From contig NZ_CP007451.1 in NCBI RefSeq assembly GCF_000626635.1, positions 1,612,001 to 1,676,000 on the forward strand: DNA of 64,000 bases, read 5' to 3'. Each line of letters begins with the position of its first letter. The first letter of the stretch is position 1. Below, piece by piece: positions 57,401 through 64,000 of this stretch. The translations under genes were made by a program, and so were the position numbers. The notes below the pieces were generated by a model. The model was not told the DNA's origin and ran no database searches. It saw only the letters and a program-made list of their open reading frames with translations. This DNA comes from Draconibacterium orientale. Its GTDB lineage: Bacteria > Bacteroidota > Bacteroidia > Bacteroidales > Prolixibacteraceae.

Positions 57401-60128
57401 ACGGAACTATAGGAGTAATCTCGTATCCGCAGTTGTCTTGAACTACCGGAGGAGTTGGTTCTGTTGCCTGATCAATACATTCAACTATAGATGCACCATC
57501 CACGGGCATATCCAGAAATAATGCACTCCCGGAATAGGTAACGATATTAGGAATTTTAATTTCACTATCAATATGAAAGATGCTGCCATTTGGTGTTAAA
57601 GCATTTCCAAACTGAAAAGTCCCTCCAGTTATATTTTTTGTTCCTGTACCATCAATTAACCCAAGGTCGAGCTCAGAGGTTGCAGTACTTGGATTTTGGA
57701 ATACTATTGTTCCACCAGAGAATTCAAAATTGCCGGCAGATGTTACCTGCAACGATCCGGTACTGCTTGCCTTGTTTCCGAGCGTACACAAAGTAACTGT
57801 ACCACTCGAAATTGTTATTCCTGAGGTTAAATTTAATCCATCGGGGTCAAGTGTTCCCGATGCTGAATTATATAATCTACCTGCGATATCGACATCTCCA
57901 CCGGTTACAATAAAAGCTCCGTCAAATTGCGTGTGTACTTCATTCCCTGAATCATCACCTAAGGTTACATTACTTCCTGCAGCTATCCGAATTAATCCTT
58001 CATTAGTTATTGTAAAATCTCCTGTGGCTAATGAGCCTCCAGTAACATCGAATCCTGCCTCATATTCGATATCAAGCCCTATTGATGGATTCACTGAAAA
58101 ACTGGAACCTCCCGGAATTGTTATAAGACCACTAGTCATTGTTAACAAGCCACTACTCAAAACATTAACGCCACCATTAATTGTTAATAAAGAGGAAAGG
58201 CCATCATCTTTATTCACAATTAAACCTTCGAATTCGGTTGTTCCACTAATAGTGGCAGAACCTGGCCCCGTAAATTCAACTACTCCGTTTGTTCCTCCAT
58301 CGTAAGTGCCATTATTTGTCCAGTCTCCATATACCTGCACAGTTGTACTAAGATTGACACCATGATTTAATTCTCCACCTGATTCAATTGTAATATTATT
58401 ACAGACTGCAGCTACATCAACAGTAACAGTTACTCCATCCGGAATTATTACATTATCTAGTGAAGTTGGTACTTTTCCACAACTCCAAATCGCTGGATTA
58501 CTCCAATTACCTGAGCTGGCCGTACAATCTGCCATTCCCGATTTCAAAATAACGTCTTCCGCTTCAACAGTAATTAAATGCTCTGCAACTCCGCGGTTTC
58601 CGTTTACATCGGTAATTTCATAAACACGGGTGAGGGTATAGGGGCAATCCGGGTTGCTTTTTGCTTCGGAAGCCAAACGGAAGCTTGAATAATAAAGCTG
58701 ACAGTTGTCGCTAACCGTACCTCCTGCATTGGCAAAGTCCGACCAGGTGGAATAAGCTGACGGGATATATTGCCCGCAATTGCGTTGAATATTCTCAGGG
58801 GCATTTAGCACCGGTGCCTGATTATCGACTACCAAAATGCTGAAATCGAAGGCCAGTAAACGAACACCATCCTCGTAAACCATTACGGTATAATCGCCAT
58901 CGCTTAAGGTGCTTTGGTCTTCTGCTCCCTGCACAATACCACTTCCGTTTTGTGTCGACCAAACAAAGTTCACTATTCCGGATGTACCATTTACGGTCAG
59001 GTCAACCACTCCGGTTCTGCTGCCTTTACAACTAACATCGGTTTTTGAGAATAAGATTTCGGCCTGAGTTTCTGCTCCGGGTTCTAAAAGTACTTCCGGT
59101 TCGGTCGCTTCAACTGTGGCTTCATAAGCCATTCCTTCCCCTATTACCTCAATTACATGCTTAACTTCAGATACATTGCCATCATTATCCGAAATACTAT
59201 AAATCCGGGTTACTGTGTAAGGGCAGGTTATACCGCTGCTGGTTTGGCCCACGTACCTAAAACTTCCGTAGTTAACCGAACAGTTGTCGTTGGCACTTCC
59301 GCCTGCCTGTTCAAATTGTTCCCAGGTTGTGAAAGCATCAGGTACCGGTTTTCCACATTCGCTTTCCATAGCCAGTGGTGCAATCATTTCCGGGGCTTCT
59401 GCATCGATTACCGTTACGGTAAAACTATGGAAGGCCGTATTTACTCCGTCGCTGATTCGGTATTCAACCCGGGTTGAACCCACAGGAAACTGCTGACCCG
59501 AACTGTAATTACTGGTATAAATCAGTTGATCCGGAGGCACACAATTATCGACAGCAGAAGGTTCGGTCCAACTTACATTAGCATAACATTCGCCCGGCAG
59601 ATTTCGAACTGTAATGTGGCCGGGAGAGCTGATCAGGCGGGGAGCCTGGTTGTCGGTAACAGTAACAGTAAAGGTGCAGTTAATTGAGTTGTTGTAAAGA
59701 GTTGCACCACGATAAGTAACTACTGTTGTTCCTTCGTTAAATGTATAACTGCCAATTTGGTTGATGCCAAAACCATTCGAAGTGGCTTCGGTTGCACCGG
59801 TCATTTCCCAGCTAAGCGAAGAAATAATGCTGTTGGGATCGGTAACATTTAAGCCGGCGTTGATAACTGCAACGCAGGAATTTAAATCGGTATATAATGC
59901 AATATCTTCCGGACAAATAATGCCTGTAGTATCATCGTATAAAGTATTGGCAGGAAACAAAGAGTGCGCATCAACTGATTTTGATAAAAACTCAGCTTCC
60001 CCTAATTCACTATACAAATCAGGCACGTAACTCTCCCAACTAAGAGATTTTACGTCCATAGTAAATGTTAAAACAGCCATAATTATTAAAGCTATTTTGA
60101 AAGTCCGGCTATGTTGGGTTTCTGTCAA
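51474..60128 (-). CDS. Giant secreted hyalin-repeat (HYR) protein
   Basis: The 2884-residue protein opens with a basic-hydrophobic signal segment (about 10-30). Modules in order: HYR repeats (about 70-520; NCTFTVTVTDNQAPRL is the typical joint); a beta-helix-like, Gly/Thr-rich region (about 530-885) introduced by SGNWSNPAIWSCGKVP; tandem HYR repeats (about 890-1560) of which two are nearly identical in DNA; a Cys-rich module (about 1563-1880) found only here; more HYR repeats (about 1880-2725); and a C-terminal module of about 155 residues (ENCVDPLHWATYN, LTDNCCDS, DIYLWGDGVTF) ending ITPRPQVIKTDY. No canonical T9SS domain is seen. The last ~450 residues are closely similar to the second HYR protein, the other side of PorP/SprF. 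Probably surface-exposed or matrix-forming. Confidence 0.88.
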   Translation of the reverse strand: MTETQHSRTFKIALIIMAVLTFTMDVKSLSWESYVPDLYSELGEAEFLSKSVDAHSLFPANTLYDDTTGIICPEDIALYTDLNSCVAVINAGLNVTDPNSIISSLSWEMTGATEATSNGFGINQIGSYTFNEGTTVVTYRGATLYNNSINCTFTVTVTDNQAPRLISSPGHITVRNLPGECYANVSWTEPSAVDNCVPPDQLIYTSNYSSGQQFPVGSTRVEYRISDGVNTAFHSFTVTVIDAEAPEMIAPLAMESECGKPVPDAFTTWEQFEQAGGSANDNCSVNYGSFRYVGQTSSGITCPYTVTRIYSISDNDGNVSEVKHVIEVIGEGMAYEATVEATEPEVLLEPGAETQAEILFSKTDVSCKGSRTGVVDLTVNGTSGIVNFVWSTQNGSGIVQGAEDQSTLSDGDYTVMVYEDGVRLLAFDFSILVVDNQAPVLNAPENIQRNCGQYIPSAYSTWSDFANAGGTVSDNCQLYYSSFRLASEAKSNPDCPYTLTRVYEITDVNGNRGVAEHLITVEAEDVILKSGMADCTASSGNWSNPAIWSCGKVPTSLDNVIIPDGVTVTVDVAAVCNNITIESGGELNHGVNLSTTVQVYGDWTNNGTYDGGTNGVVEFTGPGSATISGTTEFEGLIVNKDDGLSSLLTINGGVNVLSSGLLTMTSGLITIPGGSSFSVNPSIGLDIEYEAGFDVTGGSLATGDFTITNEGLIRIAAGSNVTLGDDSGNEVHTQFDGAFIVTGGDVDIAGRLYNSASGTLDPDGLNLTSGITISSGTVTLCTLGNKASSTGSLQVTSAGNFEFSGGTIVFQNPSTATSELDLGLIDGTGTKNITGGTFQFGNALTPNGSIFHIDSEIKIPNIVTYSGSALFLDMPVDGASIVECIDQATEPTPPVVQDNCGYEITPIVPSGYQVTSYDGCEGDVPYTYTYEDCDGSSHDWVFTYTIKDVTNPTASGPITVDLECADDLPAAATTIAGFLALTGADAADNCTAQSDVVVTSVDNTTGAGSCSGVITRTYTIEDECGNTVSVDHVFTVTDNTNPTATAPATVDLECADDKPAAATTIAGFLALPGAAAADNCTATANLTVSSNDVVTTPGSCNGVITRTYTIEDECGNTVSVDHVFTETDNEDPTAFNPLPITVQCAADVPAPDITVVTDGADNCTANPVVAFVSDVSDGNSCPEIITRTYSVTDDCNNSIQVTQMITINDNILPTWTTTANNLDRTIECSDGSGLTAAQALAPVASDNCAGTISYTKNSGVFVPVAPGSTEGTYTNTWTAADACGNSTAAVFTQVITIVDNTPPTITCPGNLTANTPLGTCGAVVTYTTPVGADNCAGATTVQTTGLPSGSTFPVGVTTNTFEVTDAAGNTNSCSFTVTVTDNRKPVLTLPATAIIACHESTHPDNTGWATATDNCAVDELSYTDSYGPPAVNCVDNYTIYREWLAVDIHGNQSSATQEIKVSDVTGPEVVFANQIIEVNCPDDIPGYYENLDQFLASNSLNQVNDLCSGSVTMQLYDEYSFFDPLAESAGYCPDSVSRVYRFYDECLNYTELEQKIIVTDLLNCSCTECTDEVVVYDVDLRPDPDSIWAEYKVRKDKNARCCLDDVWWEEGGNDPYRCVSFNVIIDNDAVGVQIKTSKGQDAKEWRIDCENVSLEGPDGNIICLPSGEYHLFTHCKQGADPIDYEIRSVRGIIESGDIETRVDCSREIHTTGDFESVPVWSALNPLYDKYLDTSDPYNPIFFVPLEDKDDVPSSIQYQVCADVNGYICGQAADGTICDTITVNVYDPIETLIDLGDVVMCAGTPIDVEPVISPAGNYTIEWFEGTGAIGTPIHTGYIHTIETPGWYSVKITEYESGLPCNESTSDFEVVLDLSKPGLSAPPDTLFLSCDDPNADQKIIDWRESAWAFIVDAYGDTVTIDVEDNYNTSGGINLVCNEVLDVEFKAVDPCSNDSIDIATIVVIDTTPPIITPASNSIADCNTLDHNTHEGYLAWLANHGGATASDNCQDPATLIWSDNMATAVWEGNGARDSITVTFTVTDDCDNSASTTATFIIVDDIPPVIECPPNVQDTAAENYCSKVPGNLQDPVYSDECSVPRLTWTSTGALVSAGDGTVAGIAFPVGVTVVTYTVTDDAGLTASCSFSVRIVDVTQPNIEIEGCQDVSETMGPDECYVIPTTINDPVYSDDCWPLSSLVLSYTITGALNDAGTGSVRGKQFPVGVSTVEYTVTDPDGNSASCSFTVTMLRTDIPPAVISCPDSPEAVYATAGNCDAPVDLDSPTIDDPCATATYTISNDYNGTTNADDVYPVGITTVIWTITDNSGNETTCTQLVEVIDNQPPTITCQGDVEDLITDGGCDLESSLVTPPTYSDNCPNPVLTYVLTFEDGSTFSGTGSAHTYAFPVGKTQIHYTVTDAAGLIAECSYTVWIKNLDAPQFQVDCDVAIDVSVTSEAGQCGANVSPVPPGIINPCNEVYSIVNSFTGTADASGFYPVGNTTVTWTIIDASGTEYTCEQLVEVIDLPPFVNCPGDYEYQADFNLPYRENITVADPTYGDNCPNPVLEWTLVEPDGTTYTSATTGINILPNPRRYYVGVTTISYKITDSSGLTDDCSFTVTVTGPPDITCPPTYEAPTDQGVCTATLNSTDHYGLPVLDEGVQPITWTWTITDPDGTEGATGTFVASEATPGPPDIGDYPFKVGTSTISWRAENISGFDECEHLVIVTDKEPPVITADPYENCVDPLHWATYNESDPTPQFGHVDPNLIKSPIDYRTLIAGDTDLDLTSLTDNCCDSLSMISKLQWRIEFVATPDPVTGTALSHPDISGTGQPSDYAVDGVPKDIYLWGDGVTFKTVTHNILYWIEDCNGNPVTEELRKEITITPRPQVIKTDY
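56750..57290. repeat. 270-bp in-frame direct repeats inside the HYR gene
   Basis: GTGAACACGTGGTCGACAGA occurs at 56755 and 57025, and CAAGGAATCCTGCTATTGTG at 56921 and 57191, both 270 bases apart. The unit equals 90 codons, one HYR module. The long stretches without differences suggest recent duplication or gene conversion. Confidence 0.9.
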
Positions 60129-60468
60129 CTCAAATAAATAAATTTAGTTTCTGAGCTCCATCAACATACCTGTTGTCATTTCATTTTTTACAACAGCTTA
60201 CCAGATCCTGTTTTCAGAGTCTGCATTAAAAACTCTTCCAATATTTTCTGGTTTAATCATCACCGGATTTTGAACTTTTAAAGCCCTACTTTCCGGTTAA
60301 TATTTCTGCATTTTTTCTCATCTTCTATTGTTTTTTGGGTAAAAACACTTCACAGTAATTTATTTTTCATACTATTAAAATTGTTTATTTTCAAAGGTAT
60401 AGCATGGAACTCGCATGCATTTCAATCATACTCTTGGGTGTAATTTCTTTACATGCTCGTTTCATTTT
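60129..60468. other. Upstream region of the giant HYR gene
   Basis: The 340 AT-rich bases contain the structured repeat copy 2 next to the PorP/SprF stop and otherwise no gene. A TACCTTTG string in the repeat (minus strand, 60392-60399) fits the -7 consensus and could promote the HYR gene with a ~260-base leader. Confidence 0.5.
60394..60465. repeat. Dispersed stem-loop repeat, copy 2
   Basis: The ends AAGGTATAGCATGGAACTCG (followed by CATG) and TGCTCGTTTCAT match copy 1 at 36696-36776, while the middle differs. GGAACTCGCATG and CATGCTCGTTTC can pair at 10 of 12 positions. It begins 3 bases beyond the PorP/SprF stop codon. Confidence 0.7.
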
Positions 60469-61368
60469 TTAAAAATATCGTGATCTTAAATAGCTCCGTC
60501 CAAAAAAGTCCACATCAAAACCAAAAGTAAATTCAAAGGTTCCGTTCTGATATGGGTATATTTCGTTTGTTGTTATGTCCATTGCAAATCCTACTCTAAA
60601 CTTATTACTAAACATCCAGTTTCCGGTAAAGCATATGGCGCCACCGGTACGGCCCAATACGCCAAGCCACAGTTTTTCGCGAATCATAAAGTTTGCGGCC
60701 AAATCAATCTGCAGTGGCGTTCCCCAGGTGGCTTTAACCAGCATGGTGGGTTTAAATACAAAATAATTAAATGGGTCGAGCGGAACTACATAACCACCGT
60801 TCAGGTAAATGGTACGCACCTCGGCACTGGTTGAATAGTTATGGAAATTCTCTTTCAGGTCGTTTTCAATGAGTTTTGGAATGGAGAATCCGGCATAAAA
60901 ATAGTCCTGGTATATAAATACTCCGAAACCGAAATTGGGAAGAAAACTTAAATCTACATCTTCATCAAAAGCCCTGTCGTACTTGCCATCGGGATATAAA
61001 ATGTATTCGGTAAGCGGATTTTTATAGTTGGTGAAGCCGAATTTTACGCCCATTCGCATACGTGTTCGGCGCGAAAGATATACTTCGTAGGCATAATCGC
61101 CAAGAACGGTTAAGCGTTTCTCGCGGCCAAAAGTGTCGTTCATGATGTTAAGTCCAACACCAACAGCTTCGTTTCGTAGAGGTGAGTGAAATGAAATGTA
61201 TTCAGTCAGAGGCGAACGGTTAATCCCTGCCCACTGTTTTCTTACTAAAGTGGTAAAACCTATCTTCTCCCACATTCCTGCATATGCCGGGTTAATAATC
61301 TGGCCATTATACATATATGAGGTAAAAATAGGATCTTGTTGAGCACCACATCTGAGCGATATTAGCAA
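60469..61368 (-). CDS. PorP/SprF family T9SS outer-membrane protein
   Basis: The protein of about 300 residues has the family pattern from QQDPIFTSYMYNGQIINPAYAG through KQWAGINRSPLTEYISFHSP to an outer-membrane beta-barrel ending in aromatic residues. Family members (SprF, PorP) help secrete or anchor type B T9SS cargo such as SprB. The only standard start, TTG at 61368, cuts the signal peptide. The natural signal (IKRIVVLGIFVLLISLRCGA) begins 11 codons upstream at an ATT (61401), with no ATG, GTG or TTG in frame there. Either ATT is used or the start was mutated. It lies between two giant HYR genes and probably serves this locus. Confidence 0.9.
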   Translation of the reverse strand: MLISLRCGAQQDPIFTSYMYNGQIINPAYAGMWEKIGFTTLVRKQWAGINRSPLTEYISFHSPLRNEAVGVGLNIMNDTFGREKRLTVLGDYAYEVYLSRRTRMRMGVKFGFTNYKNPLTEYILYPDGKYDRAFDEDVDLSFLPNFGFGVFIYQDYFYAGFSIPKLIENDLKENFHNYSTSAEVRTIYLNGGYVVPLDPFNYFVFKPTMLVKATWGTPLQIDLAANFMIREKLWLGVLGRTGGAICFTGNWMFSNKFRVGFAMDITTNEIYPYQNGTFEFTFGFDVDFFGRSYLRSRYF

Positions 61369-61401
61369 GACAAATATCCCTAATACAACAATTCTTTTAA
61401 T

Positions 61402-61749
61402 GACGATACAAATTTTCTCTTTACAACTAGGGCAAACTACAACATTTTATTAACAAATGCAACTACATATTGCCCAAAAAGATATTCACATAACCCTATT
61501 TAAATCAGGAATTTCGGAACCGCCCCTGTTAATAATCCCAATTTGGGAACTGTTGATAACTCCAATCAGCTTAAAAATGTTGTATTCCCGTCATTTGTTT
61601 AAAATACTTCACACCAATACTGATCAGGCCTGGGGCTTTCTCTACCTGTTATCATCACCCCTGTCAAAAATAAGGTCCTGATATAATTTACCGAAAAACA
61701 GAATAAAGCTACAAGCACCATGCCCCCTCCAACTATTCGCATCAACAAA
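61402..61749. other. Spacer between second HYR gene and PorP/SprF
   Basis: About 350 AT-rich bases. A short palindrome, TCCCAATTTGGGA at 61538-61550, is the only structure noticed. No gene and no clear terminator or promoter was recognised. Confidence 0.5.
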
Positions 61750-64000
61750 TCAGTAATTCATTTTTATAATTTGTGGGCGTGGCAAAATGGTTATCGTTTT
61801 TTCAACTGTTTCCGACTGATTGCCATTACAATCGATTACCCAATAATAAATTCGATGCTCCACGGGCTGAAAGGTAACACCATCGCCCCAGAGGTAAATA
61901 TCGGTTGGCACATCGGTTGTTGGATGAACATAAGTTGATGGCTGCCCTGTACCGCTTATGGCATCATGACTTATCGACGTTCCATCGTTCGGATCAGGTG
62001 TATCACTAAATTCAATTCGCCAATGGATTGTCATTTCTGTCGAATCACAACAATTGTCCTTGAGCGAGGTAAGATCGAGCGACGTATCCTCAGCATAGAG
62101 CGTGCGGTAATCGACCGGGAATTTTTCCAGATTTGGATCTGTATGGTTAAATACAGGATTTGGATTCGAGGGATTATAAACAGCCCAGTGCAAGGGGTCG
62201 ACACAATCTTCGTACGGATCAGCATCGAGTGTTGGCGGTTCTTTGTCGGTCACAATAACCTCGTAAGAACACTCATCGAAACCCGATATATTTTTAACAT
62301 ACCAGTGAATCGTTGAGGTGCCGGTCTCAAAAGGATAATCAGGAATTGCAGGTGGCCCGGGATTAGCAGCGCTCCCCACAAACGGAGTTGCACTGTTTGT
62401 TGCCCCAACAGTGCCATCCGGATTATAAATCGTCCAGATCCAGGTTATTGGCTGAACACCTTCGTCTAAAGTTGGTAATCCGTAATCATCTGAACTTCGG
62501 GTAGCCGTACAAACTCCCGGATCGGTTGTGGTTTCATAAACTGGCGGACAAGTAATATCTGGTGGCCCGGTTACGGTTACTGTGAATGAACAATCGTCAG
62601 TCAAACCTGAAGAATCAGTAATTTTATAGGTAATTGTTGTTACGCCAACATAATATCGCCCCGGATTAGGTATAAAATTAATACCTGTTGAGCCGCTTTG
62701 CGTAGTTGTTCCATCCGGTTCTACACGGGTCCACTCAACAATCGGGTCAGGACAGTTATCGGCATAAGTCGGATCGTCCAACGTAACGTTATCTTTGTAA
62801 TCTACATTTTCATCAGCAAAAAAGGTGTAGTCATCCGGGCAGTCGATGGTTGGCGGAAGATCTTCCACAATCACTTCCTGCACACAGGTATAAGTTTTAC
62901 CCGAATTATCAGTTATTGTCCAGTTTACAGTTGTTGTTCCTACCGGGTACGAATCCGAAGCATCATCGGTGTGGTTAAAGTCGTTAATAATAGTATAGTT
63001 CGTTGTTGCACACGGATCGTTAATAACAGGAGCATCTACAGTTACCGGGGCAAAACAAGTGCCGGCCACAGCCGTTACCGGATCGGGGCTGTCCGGGCAT
63101 ATAATTACCGCCGGAGGGATGGACAAACGCTCGATGGTTACTGTAAATGAACACTCGGCCGTGTTATTATTTACATCGGTTACCGTATAAGTAACAGTGG
63201 TAACACCAATATTAAATACCTGATAAGAAGGCACTACTCCCATACCACTGCCCGTTGTTGCCCCGGATAACACATACGACAATTCCGCATTGGGACAATT
63301 GTCACGGTATTCAGGCGGATCAATTGTTACCCCGGTTTTCGAACACTCATTTGCTGCTATCTCTTCACTAACATCGGCAGGACAAGTAATTTGCGGACCT
63401 AAATCATCCACAATTACTGTTACATCGCAGGTTTTAATATTGCCCGAAACATCGCGAATATACCAAGAGAAATTTGTTGTTCCCACCGGATAATCGCCGC
63501 TGGCATCGGAAGGGTCGCTGCTATAGGGCGAATCGTGCCAAATGCTTTCAATTTCATTACATTGATCATCTAATTCAACTTTATCTAAAGCAACCGTTTT
63601 ATAGCATACGTAGGTATCCGGAGCCCCGGCATTTACAGTAGCAGGCGGACAACTGTAAACTGTTGGATCAAGCTCCAGGTGCTTAGCCAATACGGTGAAA
63701 GTACACGAATCTTTATTGCCTGCCGTGTCTTCAATTTTATATTTTACGGTGGTTAATCCAACATTAAAGTCAACCTGACCATTAACCGAACCCGTTCCGC
63801 TACCGGTAGTTGCTCCACTTAGTTCGTAGGTCAGTGTTGTGGTACAAAAACCATCCATCAGCGGCTCTTCAATGTTGCTAAATGTAATGGCACAGGAAGC
63901 CGGATCTACAAAATCCTCCACATCATCAGGACAATTCAGCGTTGGAGGAGGAGGATTAGGTATGGTTGCGGTAAAAGTAGCTGCCGAGCAGCCATTGGCA
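61750..64000 (-). CDS. Second giant HYR protein, C-terminal part
   Basis: The frame is open to the window edge, so at least 749 residues are visible and the N-terminus is missing. It consists of HYR modules (for example VKYKIEDTAGNKDSCTFTV, VTYTVTDVNNNTAECSFTV) followed by the same C-terminal module as the 2884-residue protein (EDCVDPLHWAVYN, LKDNCCDS, DIYLWGDGVTF), ending ILPRPQIIKMNY. Several stretches are nearly identical in DNA to the paralogue, for example around 62560-62620 against 52281-52340. No T9SS domain follows. A GTG at 63921 is inside a module and is not the true start. Confidence 0.9.
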   Translation of the reverse strand, partial: ANGCSAATFTATIPNPPPPTLNCPDDVEDFVDPASCAITFSNIEEPLMDGFCTTTLTYELSGATTGSGTGSVNGQVDFNVGLTTVKYKIEDTAGNKDSCTFTVLAKHLELDPTVYSCPPATVNAGAPDTYVCYKTVALDKVELDDQCNEIESIWHDSPYSSDPSDASGDYPVGTTNFSWYIRDVSGNIKTCDVTVIVDDLGPQITCPADVSEEIAANECSKTGVTIDPPEYRDNCPNAELSYVLSGATTGSGMGVVPSYQVFNIGVTTVTYTVTDVNNNTAECSFTVTIERLSIPPAVIICPDSPDPVTAVAGTCFAPVTVDAPVINDPCATTNYTIINDFNHTDDASDSYPVGTTTVNWTITDNSGKTYTCVQEVIVEDLPPTIDCPDDYTFFADENVDYKDNVTLDDPTYADNCPDPIVEWTRVEPDGTTTQSGSTGINFIPNPGRYYVGVTTITYKITDSSGLTDDCSFTVTVTGPPDITCPPVYETTTDPGVCTATRSSDDYGLPTLDEGVQPITWIWTIYNPDGTVGATNSATPFVGSAANPGPPAIPDYPFETGTSTIHWYVKNISGFDECSYEVIVTDKEPPTLDADPYEDCVDPLHWAVYNPSNPNPVFNHTDPNLEKFPVDYRTLYAEDTSLDLTSLKDNCCDSTEMTIHWRIEFSDTPDPNDGTSISHDAISGTGQPSTYVHPTTDVPTDIYLWGDGVTFQPVEHRIYYWVIDCNGNQSETVEKTITILPRPQIIKMNY

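Overview
The window comes from a Bacteroidota chromosome, most likely an anaerobic or facultative member of the Marinilabiliales (Prolixibacteraceae-like; this placement is an inference). The support is: type IX secretion (T9SS) hallmarks (a PorP/SprF protein and a gliding-motility-type C-terminal domain), an S46 dipeptidyl-peptidase, a DUF4837 lipoprotein, a GSCFA protein, a Bacteroidetes-style glycogen operon, TAnnTTTG-type -7 boxes, and the dispersed intergenic repeats typical of the phylum. No rRNA, tRNA or CRISPR array was recognised.

Layout. 0-5.3 kb: the 3' end of a UPF0280/COG2122 gene, then metH and metF (homocysteine to methionine and its folate supply), closed by a strong terminator. 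5.4-10.3 kb, minus strand: DUF4837 lipoprotein, then an envelope/isoprenoid operon transcribed M23 peptidase - dxr - rseP - tatA. 10.5-19.6 kb: SRPBCC/GyrI-like protein, S46 peptidase, rnhA-psd (the decarboxylase reading frame opens with a lipoprotein-like signal), rnhB, a glycosyltransferase divergent from a flippase, and a DUF3267 membrane protein. 19.6-21.6 kb: a complete group IIC-like intron with its reverse transcriptase, inserted directly behind the frr terminator. 21.6-25.8 kb, minus: pyrH-frr and a regulator/acyl-CoA synthetase pair.

26.2-36.7 kb, minus: one glycogen cluster in the order glgB, GSCFA, debranching enzyme, GT4 synthase-like enzyme, GH57, glgP. The debranching enzyme is split by a -1 frameshift lying on a canonical slippery heptamer. 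Upstream of glgB lie two orphan terminators, a possible small RNA and a structured repeat that recurs at 60.4 kb. A Cys/Met-metabolism PLP enzyme follows at 37.3 kb.

39-64 kb, minus: a surface-protein locus. It holds two giant hyalin-repeat (HYR) proteins (2884 aa, and one running off the window edge) flanking a PorP/SprF protein, two smaller secreted proteins, and a 1750-aa protein with SprB-like repeats, calcium-binding repeats and a type B T9SS C-terminal domain. Four of these proteins lack a recognisable T9SS domain and instead end in a short proline-containing strand (consensus near PRPxI). The genes are separated by 0.7-2.4 kb of gene-free DNA packed with several dispersed repeat families and a deleted KilA-N gene. 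This locus is the best candidate here for an undescribed system, possibly a T9SS-dependent surface filament or adhesin assembly. That function is inference; the sequence shows architecture only.
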